A stretch of DNA of 17,833 nucleotides, from assembly GCA_015501595.1 (NCBI GenBank), contig JADNRX010000928.1, forward strand, positions 1-17,833. The letters run 5' to 3'. Positions 7,770 to 17,579 of the stretch are shown here, piece by piece. Position numbers and translations under genes: made by a program. The notes under the pieces are model-generated. The model ran no database searches and was not told the DNA's origin. It saw nothing but the letters and a program-made list of their open reading frames with translations. Source of the DNA: Hymenopellis radicata (Eukaryota; Basidiomycota; Agaricomycetes; Agaricales; Physalacriaceae). Within the stretch, counting starts at the first letter, position 1. The number at the start of each line of letters is the position of its first letter.

Positions 7770-8179
7770 GGGCTTCCATCGTTCTCGTCGTGGTGGTTGC
7801 GATGGTGGTCCGAAGCAGGAAGGATAGCGCGCGTTTCCTTTCTGGGAAGCTTAGCGGAGCACGTGGCCAGTTATCTTTTTCTCCAGACCGCACAGTCGTC
7901 GTTTGGACAAGGTGTAGTGTCTACGATAACGTACTAACAAATGCGATATACTCGTCATTCTAGCTGAAGGCTAAACTCTACTAAACCGGAGCCTACCAGA
8001 CTCAACGAAGCATGTCTGTTGATCGAGCTCTCCCGGCCCACTGCCCGGGGGTAGGCCTTTGCGCTTTTGGCAAAGATGCCTACAGAACCACTAAAGCAAG
8101 AAACACAGGCGATTGAAGCTTTAGAGTACATGTAGACAGTAGTAACAAGTCACAAAGAGTCAAAGACACGAAAACGGTG
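7770..8179. other. Right flank of the retrotransposon, no gene
   Basis: No gene can be supported. A short plus-strand frame starts at the element border and is Val-rich (SIVLVVVVAMVV), but it has no recognisable family and its start lies in repeat B2. The stretch contains a hairpin (separate entry) and serves as 3' flank of the minus-strand Crinkler-like relic. Confidence 0.4.
8051..8083. other. Strong 12-bp hairpin
   Basis: GTAGGC-CTTTGC (8051-8062) pairs with GCAAAG (8070-8075) and GCCTAC (8078-8083). The loop is 7 nt and there is a 2-nt bulge. It lies about 100 nt past the stop of the minus-strand relic. It could be a 3'-end element, a structured RNA fragment or chance; it does not look like a tRNA. 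Confidence 0.45.
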
Positions 8180-9778
8180 TTAATCGTCTATGACACAAAC
8201 CCACACCTTCACAGGACACTGATCCCCCAGTTTCAAGTCTTTCAGGTGCGGCACAAAGACGTCCAGAAGAGCCTCAACATCCTCCTGACTGCTGCAGACA
8301 AGAACATAATGCCAATGACAATGCGCCCGAGTGGACATGGCCGTCCAAGCCTGTTTGAGTCCGTCATGAGGATTTACATGATCTGCTGCAGTTGTCGCTT
8401 GTAAAGCAAACACATCACCATTGATATCACCAAGAATGCCATCAATTCCCAGGAAATCGACGACCAATGGCAGCCAATAAAAACCCTGTGCTGCAGGTGC
8501 ACACTTGAGGGAGGATTCGGTACCGGAAAGGACACGATTAGGCGAGATCAAATTCATCTGGCCTTGCTTTCCGATTCCATAGAGGTGTACAACGTTCCCC
8601 TCAGTACACATGTGACGATGCATATCCATTTCGTACCTCCAACCAGCCCATGTACGTGTTAGTAGAGAGTGCGAGCTTAGCCGCACAAAGAGGTCAAGTA
8701 AGCTCTCAGATGGGAGAAGGGTTGAATGAGCATCAAGGAACTCAGATAGGAACTTGGTTGGAATGGTACGTTTCACCGCCGGTGTAAGGCTACCAGTCGA
8801 GCCGCCCTCGGGGCGAATGAAGAGGATGTTAGAGGTATGACTCGTTGGCAGGCGCCCTACACCGGATGAGACGAATGCAGAGGAGGATCATAGCCAAGTC
8901 GCGACCTGCCCCTTTGGCAGCAGCATGATATTGAGGGACGAGTTCGTGGTCTTCAACAAGTGTAATGATTGTGCGAATGAAGGGGCCCCACTTGCCGACA
9001 AGACTGAGAGTAACAGCAGCATCTAATCGGAGCTCTTTCCTGTTGGATTCATCAGCAAGGATATCCGACGACTAAGAACCGAACCAACTCACAAGACCGC
9101 CCCAATCTCCATCACCTGTGGGAGATCCATGACAATGATGGTAGCACCGCATTGTTTCGCCCACGCCTTCCATCTCTTGGGTGTCAGCGGCGTCATTTGA
9201 ATTACACGTTGAGCACGACTTTGGAAAACTTCGCAGGGATCAACGACGGAGCCATTGCTGTCGGACAGAGCCCGACATTTCTGAAGTCGCGGGTCCTCAT
9301 CGGTAAGTAGTCTCGCACAGGCGCCGTGCTCGTCGAAGATGTAGTAATGATTATTCGAAAGTTGAACCGCTGTTGGAAGTTTTCGCTCAAGGCGATAGAG
9401 AAGGAGGTACAACAGGAAGATTCTTTTGCCTAAACACGATATCAGAATACGAAAATGAACAAGATTGTGCATTGTACCAATCCCTGGGTGACCAGTGCCT
9501 GATGGTCAGTTCTCTCCAGCATCATGCGGACAGTCATATTCTTCACGGACAACGAGAATATCCGGGAAGCCCATTATCATCGATAGCGTTGCCGTAGCCT
9601 TTCCTACATCGTCAAGGCAGTCGTATGTAAAGGAATCGGTAATACCCTCAACGCCTCCGTCGAAATAGAGCTCGTCATCGGCGTTCACTTGGCCGATTTC
9701 TGTTTTGTATACAGTACCGGCGTGGTGTGGCCACGATTTGCCCCAAGCCAGGTCATAGAGGACTGCAGCGGAGCGAGT
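8180..9778 (-). pseudogene. Broken Crinkler-RHS-like P-loop NTPase with C-terminal nuclease-like domain
   Basis: On the minus strand, recognisable blocks run in family order: an N-terminal block (LAWGKSWPHH, then VYKTEIGQV), a Walker A region (TGHPGIGK) split by a 48-nt intron at 9430-9477, an FLLYLLLYRLERKLPT helix and a FDEHGA strand. Next come an ALSDSN motif, a second intron at 9040-9092, KWGPFIRTI, LSSHSL, and a C-terminal FYWLP...IDGIL...FALQAT region like the restriction-endonuclease fold of Crinkler-RHS proteins. Exons are about 9478-9778, 9093-9429 and 8180-9039. Breaks: an in-frame TGA at 9506-9508 before Walker A, a frameshift near 8881-8892, Arg in place of the usual Ser/Thr after GK, and no start ATG (in-frame TAG at 9779-9781). 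It is probably dead. Related proteins are proposed effectors or conflict factors. Confidence 0.65.
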
Positions 9779-9788
9779 CTAGCGAGTC

Positions 9789-9992
9789 TCAGAGGCGAGA
9801 GGAAGTGCCCCTCATGATCAGATAGAGGAATAGAACAATAAATATAAGAAAGGCGACGAAGAGTAACGCCGTTAACAAATCAATCTTCTCGACCGTCGTT
9901 GGGGGGGGGTGAGGGGTAAGAAGGAGAATTGCGCCTTCCTCGAACCGCTCATATTTCACGTCGGTGCCTCTAGATTGTGGGTGGGTGGGCAA
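9789..9992 (-). CDS. Possible small single-pass membrane protein
   Basis: A 67-aa open frame with a strongly hydrophobic segment at residues 40-59, starting at LLTALLFVAF and followed by Arg. The N-terminal half is polar, with a Pro-rich stretch coded by a run of nine G on the plus strand (9901-9909). It lies just upstream of, and on the same strand as, the Crinkler-like relic, so it could be a leftover exon of that gene, but I found no clean splice joining them. I do not recognise it. The homopolymer run also makes an assembly error possible. Confidence 0.25.
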   Translation of the reverse strand: MPTHPQSRGTDVKYERFEEGAILLLTPHPPPTTVEKIDLLTALLFVAFLIFIVLFLYLIMRGTSSRL

Positions 9993-11337
9993 AGAAAGAA
10001 ATGAGAACGCTCAACGACGAGAGAAAACGCGTTGGCGATGTTGGAGGCTTTACTGATGGTGGGAGGACTAAAGGAGGAAACTCAGGATCACGTGCCTACT
10101 GCTGGCCTCGTGAAACGTGTGGCTCTCATGTTGTCTTTGTCTTCGATCGTCGTCGTCCTCCGCCACCAATCTCTAAGACATGGCGCATATTGGTTATGGC
10201 CTCATCATCAGACGAAGCAATCAATGCGCAATGAAATACGAAAAGCACCGTAACAAAAGCCCCGCAAGAATCTCCAAATAGCTGACATCGGGATCAGGGA
10301 ACCGGGCGCTCTTAACCCTCGCAGAAACGGTCGAGGACGTCGTAGAGGATCAGGTCGAGGACACCGAAGAATAGAAAGAGACGGAATGATTATCTAGTCT
10401 GATAATGAAACGAGCTCAAAAGACAATGAGGTACAAGCTTCTTAAATCCTTAGACGTTTAAAGCCTGCCATTCTGCCCCACATCAATCACGAGGCATCAA
10501 ACATCCTTTGCTGTTGTGTTTAACATCTCTGCCCTCAGTTCCATCGTCCGTCTTAATACCACACCCACAGAAATCCACTCCGAGCTGGAGATGCACAGGA
10601 TCGCGGCATGACTCTTGAAGATTGCGCCGTATGAAGGGCGCCGAGATAATCGCTATTGGCCAAATCAAGGAGTTTAACTTTCCATCAGTACGCAAGGGAA
10701 CTGTAACATCGGAAGACAACAGATCCCGCAGAGTCAGACGAAATCTCGACTACAGCCGTTTCTACACTGGTAAAATAGGAGAAAGGATCAGTAATGTCAA
10801 CCTCGTCGACTATTAAGAGTACTCACTCAACCAAACGCTGCTCCACTTTCCTTTGATAGGGTAAGGTGGTTTCCGTAGTATCCGATTTGTTATATGGATT
10901 GTAACAAGGATGGTGGCCTCCACGCCAAAGAAATCTGCACTAGGCCGAGACATAACATATGAGTGTAGGATGCAAGTGAATAGGCTTCACGTGGCACCAA
11001 TAATATCATTCCGCTCCGAGCAGGTGTACGTCTTGACAGAGACGAGGTCATACCGTTACTCCCATCGATATCAGACATGGACTCTTAAGAGTCGATTTTT
11101 GTTCTTTGGGTTAACAGTGCCCCGGGCTTAGACTCGGGCATGCGTACTAATCGCACCCCCAACGAGGCCGATCAAGAGTCGATTGTTGGTGGCGAGAATA
11201 CAGGTCCAAGTTGGGATTCATCAAAGGGTTGTGCATTTGAGTTCTCAACTACCATCGCATTGAGTAACTGTTGACAACCTGCGCACGCCATGGAGAGTCA
11301 GATATCAGAGCACGAAAGTGTACATGAATTCAACGCA
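9993..11337. other. No supportable gene
   Basis: About 1.3 kb with only short frames. On the minus strand, 10483-10719 and about 10840-11060 have coding-looking pieces with a GT...CAG intron candidate between them. I could not join them without stops and recognise no family, so they may be relics. A perfect 14-nt palindrome, GACTCTTAAGAGTC, lies at 11080-11093. The 3' flank of the hydrolase gene begins at the right edge. Confidence 0.4.
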
Positions 11338-12903
11338 CTACAGTCCCTGCCATTTCCCCTCATATAGCGCATTTTGTGCGTTCTCATCAATAACCCCACC
11401 ACCTGGAACGACCTTGCACCCAAGATCATCCCTTTCATAGACCCGTATAAACCCTGCCTTGTCGATATACATCGCCGCGCCCCGCTTCTCCAAGACAAAA
11501 TGCTCTCCAGCCATCTTCAACCACTCAATAACGGGCTTCGTCACCCACCGTGAAGTCCTAAACAAACCTGGTCCCTTCCCGAACCATCCCAGATGTCCGC
11601 CGCCAGAAGTGACGACCATGACGACGTGAGGGTTATCGACATGGGCGGGAACTTTCCGTACGATAGGATCATCCGCTGCGTTGATCGTCAAAAGTGGCAC
11701 TCGAATGGTTGGTAGGGCAGTATGGCTCGAGGCCCATTTGTAGTACTCCAAGAGGTCGTCAAAGGGAAATAGCGGGGGCGGACCGCCTGTCTGGCTGGTG
11801 AAGACCCTGTCGAAATCGTCCAAGCGCAGATTTTTGAGAGCCAGTGTGTCGTTCACGGCTTTGCTGATGCGAGTGTCAGGCCCAGTAGATAGACCTTCTG
11901 CGTTCCGCTTCAGGAGTGTCATGAGATTCTTCGTCATGCCTCGCGAGTACCCAAGACGCCCAAGTATCGTACTCTTGAGAGATACGTTATTGGCAGAGAG
12001 ATTCCATGGCTGCATGACATCAGTGCTAACACGAATCAGCGTCAACGGAACTTACACAGCCCAAAGCACATGCAGCAGATATTCGGCTCTGATCTTGAGC
12101 TTCACCGAGATATCGCATGAGCACATTAGCGCCCACGGAAAAGCCGAGTCCTAGCAAGGGAGCGTCTGGATAGCGATGAGCAAGATACATCAAAGCCTGC
12201 TGGAGATCTTCAGTGCATCCTCCAGAATACCACTGCTGGGAAGTTATCGGAACACCGCCGCCTACGCGATGTGAATGATGACGCATTGCTGATAAAGGTC
12301 GGACTTACAGCCTCGTGAATTTACCACGACGCCGCGATAGCCCAATCCCCCATCTTCGACAGGCGCACACGCGATGGACAATACATTCCTCACGTAAGAC
12401 TCGAAGCATCCGCCTGTTAGGCCGTGAAGAATGACAACGATGGGCGTATCGTCCTTGAGCTGTGCTTGGTGATTGATAGGTGCGAAATCCAATCCTCTTT
12501 CGGGTTGTTAATGAAACAAACGCTATACTTGTGGCCAAATACTCACAAGGTACCGCCGTCCAATAAGCCGAGATGCATGCTACGTCGTTATCAATCGACT
12601 GCCTTGACCTCGGCATGCGCGCTCACTAACCGATGATATACAACACGATCAATATTCCTGAAGTTTCCCGTCACGACATAGATAGTTTGGAGATGGCCAC
12701 TTCAACAATCTCCGAATCAGGATGGACCAGGAGAAGCTCGAAACGTACCTGAACAACCACCACGGGGAAGTGAACTTCTGTAAGACCGCAGGACAGTACT
12801 GGATCAATGCGGTCCTCAGGTCAGTCAACGCTCCGCCATTGGAATCCGAGTCTTTCAGCTTGATGGGAACTGGGGAAGAGGGAAAGAATATCTTGCTGCT
12901 CAT
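11338..12903 (-). CDS. EMB8/YheT-type alpha/beta hydrolase (esterase/acyltransferase-like)
   Basis: Exons, minus strand: 12749-12903, 12631-12699, 12547-12579, 12309-12496, 12056-12261 and 11338-12009. They sum to 1,323 nt, 440 aa, with every frame consistent. The family (bacterial YheT, plant EMB8, yeast Eht1/Eeb1, animal ABHD1/3) hydrolyses or transfers acyl groups on lipid esters. Family signatures in order: PWWLFSGHLQT (split by intron 1), LDGGTLGLDF (split by intron 3), ILHGLTGG (oxyanion region), NSRGCGG (split by intron 4), GLGFSVGAN with nucleophile Ser190, NAADDPI with the acid Asp330 or Asp331, and GGGHLGWF with His356. The catalytic triad is complete. Introns are 46-51 nt and exon 3 is only 33 nt. 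The start at 12903 has context CACCACATGA; an in-frame ATG upstream (12972) is possible. No signal peptide is evident. The substrate cannot be told from sequence. Confidence 0.92.
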
Positions 12904-12934
12904 GTGGTGACAGAAGGCGACACCAGAGAGACTG

Positions 12935-12941
12935 TTATATA
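12935..12941 (-). promoter_or_regulatory. Possible TATA box of the hydrolase gene
   Basis: TATATAA on the minus strand lies 32-38 nt upstream of the chosen ATG. If used, the 5' leader would be very short, so the site or the start may be wrong. Weak evidence. Confidence 0.25.
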
Positions 12942-13416
12942 CAAACACTCCTTCTTTGTTGATCATCATCAAGGGGACACACAGAGATAGGACGGCGTTG
13001 ATCTTGAACTTTCATATCCGAGAAGTTGGCCGGTGTCGCAGTGTGCAGAATCTGGAACGTCTTGAAACCTGAACGACATCAGAAGGCTGTCCATAGCAGA
13101 GGAAATGGACTTGAACAGTGAAGATCAGCTTCTCCCAGTTCGACAGATAGACGCTGGGAGAATTCGTCGACCTGGATGCCGACAAACGTTTGAACATCTT
13201 GATATCGACGAATCCTGTGCTGGTGCGAGCACAGAAAGGCATCGACAGCTTGATCTCCACATGGCTCCTGATACCGTCTCTGGTGTCATAGGGAGTTGAC
13301 ACTTGAAGTGATACTCGTCATCAGGCGGAGAATTTGCAGCATAACAACATTCCGGTACAAAACAGTGCGTGAGGGATGTATTGGCCGGCGTTGTAGGCAG
13401 TTTGCCAAGTCGACAT
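12935..13416 (-). CDS. Possible small multi-exon gene, unrecognised
   Basis: Between the GPCR-like and hydrolase genes the minus strand has coding-looking pieces. An ATG at 13416 in good context (ACCATCATG) starts MSTWQTAYNAGQYIPHALF. A second open piece contains QTFVGIQVDEFSQRLSVELG. A third, after a CTGAT...TCAG acceptor-like stretch, contains FQILHTATPANF and ends at TAA 12935-12937. A GT...TCAG intron can join the last two, but I found no clean join from the first. No family is recognised. Its stop overlaps the possible TATA box of the hydrolase, so it may equally be non-coding promoter sequence or a decayed gene. Confidence 0.22.
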
Positions 13417-13561
13417 GATGGTTTAAAAAGAGAGCCACGTGTGCCCGGCGAACCCGTCGGCTCAGGCTTAATTTACAATACTACAGTTGTTGTACATACA
13501 CTCAGATGGTACTACATCATGCTCCCCAGCGTCAGGAGGCTTGTCACGACAGAGTTATCGA

Positions 13562-15061
13562 CTACGCATCCAAGAAGTCGTCTTTTGCGCTCCGTCTCAT
13601 CGGCATCTCCACTGCATCAGGTATTTGCCTAAGACTAGTACTGTCCCGATTCTCCGTTTGCTTGACGAATAAGTCGCGGTAAAACTTCAAGATATCCTAG
13701 CACAAGATAAGCCCAATACGAACGCGCGCGTAAGGAGAAACTCAACAGACCTTCTGTGTACCGAAAATAACAGCGACAACGATACAGACTGTATTGAGAG
13801 GGGGATCGTCAGCTGGCAGATCGTAAGATCCTACTATAACGTACAGGTTGGGAAGAAGAGCACCTCGTACGGAAACAACGCGTGTGTGGAGGCGAGCGCC
13901 ACAGCGCTCAACCTAACCAAGTCGTTTACATCAAGCCGATATGGAAACAGAAGAAAGTTATAGTTACACGATTCCCAGGGCGGTGTATAAAGAGAAAAGA
14001 AGAGCGCGGAAGAAGAGACCGGCTGGGAACATAGCATCATTTGTGGACCGATGTAAACCCAGCTCTTTTCTCGTCACGACCAGCATATGGAGCATGACAA
14101 CTGTGGGTCTGTCTTAGCAACATGACACGATTGTTCTAAAATTCGAAACTGGTTTACCTTCCAAGACCAGGACGGCTAGAAATGTGAAGAGGCCGACAAT
14201 ACTAGTGACGTAGTATCTTGTAAACATTGGGTCAACAAACACCGCAGATTTTGGTGACAACAAGCTTCAACTGACGGGTATGACACCGTGGTGTGGCAGT
14301 AGACGTGAGATGGGTTCCGTACAATTTTGGTGTGATCCAGAAGACCCGTCTTTAAGTACAGACATCAGCACGGTCAACATGTTATTGGAGAGAATAAAAC
14401 ACTGACCACAAGGACTTCGCACAATACCGCGAAGTAAATGATGAGAGGAATAGCGATGAACTAGACACGGAATGAGCCTGCCGGGCAAGTCGCTAATCGT
14501 AAGATTTGATACCCATTTCGATGACTCGCGACGCCCAGGCCCAACACCTCTCACTGCATCGAATAAAATGACATACAGCTAGTACCCAGGCGATGGTCAG
14601 AATGGCACGAAAGACCGGCGACGACCCGATCACTCACCTCGGCGGTAAACGACAAAGAAAAGGTGCTGGTCCTGACCACGTTTATTATCACATCGCTTGA
14701 ATTAATAGAGAAATAGATAACTCACAATACAGGTGCGGCATAGATCAAGGACGCCTGCAATAGGCACAGCCCAAACGCAGGCTCCTCCCCAAACTGACGT
14801 CCCACAATCAGGAAGTAGGAGACAGAGTAGACGAGGCCAGCTATCATCAACGCGAACCAGGTCTTGAGTCGGTATATCTCTGACGATCTCCAGGCCGGAA
14901 CGAGCACAATGGCTATCATAACGAAGCCTATGACAACCAAGGTGTCAAAGGCCGCTACGAGAGCATAGAAGTCGAAGGTTCCGTCTAGAATATAGCCCTA
15001 GTGAGTTATACGTAGAAGTTGAAAGTACTAAAGAGTAAACACCCGAGCTGAGGTCGTCCAT
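13562..15061 (-). CDS. Seven-transmembrane GPCR-like protein
   Basis: Eleven exons, minus strand: 15043-15061, 14726-14984, 14638-14671, 14513-14578, 14407-14460, 14276-14349, 14158-14216, 13968-14100, 13845-13912, 13751-13788 and 13562-13696. They total 939 nt, 312 aa, all in frame; introns are 52-59 nt. Seven hydrophobic segments lie at about residues 14-36, 46-68, 75-109, 127-148, 170-195, 216-238 and 244-268. The sequence fits a basidiomycete family of receptor-like 7TM proteins: YRLKTW before TM2, GRQFGEEPAFGLCLLQASL into TM3, a Cys-containing loop between TM4 and TM5, and FGTQKDILKFY after TM7. The C-terminal tail of about 40 residues is charged and probably cytoplasmic. Ligand and G-protein partner are unknown. 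The first exon codes only MDDLSS plus one base; it uses the downstream TTCTAG acceptor because the frame then closes. The splice sites next to 14407 (GTCAGT) are less canonical. Confidence 0.85.
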
Positions 15062-15130
15062 GCGCATAAGTCAAATCGCCGGCGAGAGGAAAGAGAACGA
15101 AAGATGAAACGACCCCGCATCCTGTCTGTC

Positions 15131-15138
15131 TATATAAG
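15131..15138 (-). promoter_or_regulatory. Possible TATA box of the GPCR-like gene
   Basis: The minus strand reads CTTATATAGACA, a TATATA core about 70 nt upstream of the ATG at 15061. This would give a leader of about 40 nt. The motif is also TATA-like on the plus strand, but no plus-strand gene starts nearby. Confidence 0.35.
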
Positions 15139-15698
15139 AGACCGATCTATCATTAAGGGACTGTGGGCCACATTTCCCATCTACACCAAATCTACACCGA
15201 GCACTTCGGTGGTCGTAAGCATCAAAGATGAAACAACGAAACATGTTCTGGTGATTGTGGGCGACGTGAAATTCAACTGCGTTCACTTTCACTGCACGCG
15301 ACAAATCACCCGTCTGTGGCAATTTGAATCAGACGATGATGACATTGACAGAAGGAAAAAGAACGTGCCGCGAAGCCGGAATGATTGTGTGTATCAGAGA
15401 TTTTCCTCGCCTCTCTATTGCCTCTCTAAGTCTCTTCCTCGGCGATGACTGACGCTGCGGCGCAGATCACTATTCATCCGCCTATGCATGCCGCGGGTCC
15501 GAATGTACTTTCTGTCGCCCTCAAAATGTGTATATGTGATGAAGAAGGTGCTCATAGTCGATAATGTCGCTTTTTCTTCAACTGTGTCAGATGCCGAGGG
15601 CCCAGAAGAGGACGTTGCAGCACGCCCCAAGGCACGACTAGATATACGACCGTTAACACGTATGTGAAAACATGTAAGCAGTGGCGTTAATGGTTGCG
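15139..15698. other. Upstream region of the GPCR-like gene, no gene seen
   Basis: Only short frames on both strands, none with a recognisable motif. The longest plus frame (15104-15448) overlaps the promoter region of the divergent gene and has a composition unlike its neighbours. Taken as intergenic. Confidence 0.4.
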
Positions 15699-15914
15699 TT
15701 AAACAACCCGGCCGGCCCGCGCAGCCGCTTCTCGTTCATCGAGAAGACGGTTGATTGCAGGCGGGATAAATGGGGGACAGGTGATATGCGTGCTGATGCC
15801 GAGAACGAAGATCCGGAGTCCCTCAAAGGGCTTGACCAAGCGGAATTCGCAGTGCGTCATGACCATAGTACGCCAGAGGGCAATACCATAGGTCTGCAAA
15901 TGGTTCTGCTTCTC
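15699..15914 (-). pseudogene. Possible orphan C-terminal exon
   Basis: A 72-codon open piece (71 residues plus stop) that follows a CACCTAG acceptor-like site on the minus strand and ends in TAA. It has a hydrophobic segment (FVLGISTHITCPPFIPPA) followed by NRLLDEREAAARAGR, which looks like a real membrane-protein tail. No upstream exons are found; the sequence to its right is the promoter and start of the dehydratase gene. It may be a truncated relic. The family is not recognised. Confidence 0.3.
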
Positions 15915-16054
15915 CTAGGTGGAACTATTGGTTAAATAACCAGCCTGACTTTCTTTCCGCCTTTAGCCTGTGCGAATTGAGCCGATATATCCGAGTCCGA
16001 CCAACTGACCGATGAGCTGTATTTAGGGACCTGACAGCTTGATCTGCTACCATC

Positions 16055-17327
16055 ATGGACACATTCCAGGCCGCGTCTTTGTCTCGCTCAACAATGCAAA
16101 CTATTGAAATGCACACATCGGGCGAAGTCAGATACCGATATCGTACACAGAACAAGCATACCTGACGTGGATTCATAGCCCACCCGTATCGTTGTACGAG
16201 GATATCCTGATCTTCAAGGATCGACTTTACTTGAAAAACGCCGATACGCAAAAGATCATCACGATGACATTCGTCGCCAGTGGGACAAGGCGCTTCGCCG
16301 ATCTAGCCTCAACTAATAAGCTTTCGCAGACTGATGCTCGAACCCCGAGGACACTCTGGGATGTATGGCGCGATCCTGGTGCCGGACACTGAACTCACGC
16401 TCGCTGGCGAGGCTGATATCGGTGTCTTGTTTTGCCATAATGGTATGGAACGTACCTATAAGGTTCTCCATATTAACCCGCTTGAAAGAGGGCTATTCGA
16501 CGATGTGCGGTCATGCCACAATCGCGCTAGGACGCTTTCTAGTGGATACACGGGATGAAGTCCTGTTTCCTAAACGCAACGAGCTGCGCACCGTCAACGG
16601 GCAGACACTCGTGAAGCTGCATGCACCATGCGGGGTCGTCCGCGTATCCGTTCCTACCACGGCTGAAGGCCGCTCTCGCAGTGACCTACCCGTCCAATTT
16701 GTTGGCGGTCCCAGCTTTGTGAGCAAACGAGACCTTGTCGTGTCTATATCATCAAACCAACGCTGGTCAAGCAAAGCAGAGGTGAGGCTAGATGTGGCTT
16801 ACGGAGGAGCATTCTATGCCATCGTTTCGGCAGAAGAGCTGGGCTTCCCTGAGGGTATCCCAGTCGACAACAGCGGTCTCGGACGCATGGCTTCCGCGGC
16901 GGCGGTCCTCAAGGAAATCGTAGGAGCCCAAAAGGACGTATTGAAACATCCTCATGAACGGGATTTGGAGTTTCTGTACGGAGTCATGATTGTGGATACC
17001 GCCAAAGGAGGAGACAACGGAGAGCTAGGTCTCTGCTTTTTCGCGGATGGGCAGATTGATAGGTCGCCGACTGGATCCTGCGTCATGGCGCGGGTAGCAC
17101 TCGCCATCGAACAAGGGAAACTGCACCAAGGAGAGTGGTGGACGTACGAATCTATTGTCAGCCTTGGGAAGGCTGGAAACGCGTTTCGTGGATGCGCAGT
17201 TGAAGTAACAGACGAAGGTGTCATGGTTCGGGTGGAAGGAAGAGCGTACTACACAGGTAGCAGTGTGTTTATGCGCGAGGAGCTGGATACTTTGGCAGAT
17301 GGATTTTCCCTTCAAGGTAGTAGGTAG
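16055..17327 (+). CDS. Trans-3-hydroxy-L-proline dehydratase (proline racemase family)
   Basis: Exons 16055-16126, 16179-16279, 16330-16442 and 16489-17327 total 1,125 nt, 374 aa. The enzyme removes water from trans-3-hydroxy-L-proline to give delta-1-pyrroline-2-carboxylate, which a reductase turns into proline (EC 4.2.1.77; human relative L3HYPDH). Splicing restores the family signatures: EMHTSGEPTR over intron 1, GYPDLQGSTLLEKRRYAKDH, LEPRGHSGMYG after intron 2, and CHNEGYSTMCGH over intron 3. The catalytic Cys102 is in MCGH. The second catalytic position is Thr290 in DRSPTGS; racemases have Cys there, so dehydratase is the better call. Unusually, the residues after Thr read GSC rather than the common GSG. 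The start ATG has a good context (ACCATCATGG). Introns are 46-52 nt. It is likely cytosolic, with no signal peptide. Substrate specificity is inferred from the Cys/Thr pair. Confidence 0.92.
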
Positions 17328-17579
17328 AACCGGCACAAGAGGAACGGCCGTGTGTGTAAATGTTGAGACCCGATTGCCACCTAGTGACTGAGCGCCCGCG
17401 GGGATATCACGCATTTAAGAAACCTCTGGCCACCAGATCAGAGAACATACATCTCGACTACCAACCTATAGTCGGTCGCCCTGGCTACAAGAAGAGACAC
17501 AAAAGCAGGGGGTCCAAGGAATAGATTCAAAGGAAAGGCTACGGGATGTAGTGAGTATTGTCCGAGAAGTTGTTGTCCA

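Noticed and set aside
9977..10253. Two overlapping plus-strand open frames
   Set aside because: No motif, no splice support, odd composition, and overlap with the likely upstream region of minus-strand sequence.
11080..11093. Perfect palindrome GACTCTTAAGAGTC
   Set aside because: A single short palindrome with no partner site or gene context; it may be chance.
16055..17327. Proline racemase or 4-hydroxyproline epimerase
   Set aside because: Those enzymes use two catalytic Cys. Here the second position is Thr, as in trans-3-hydroxy-L-proline dehydratases.
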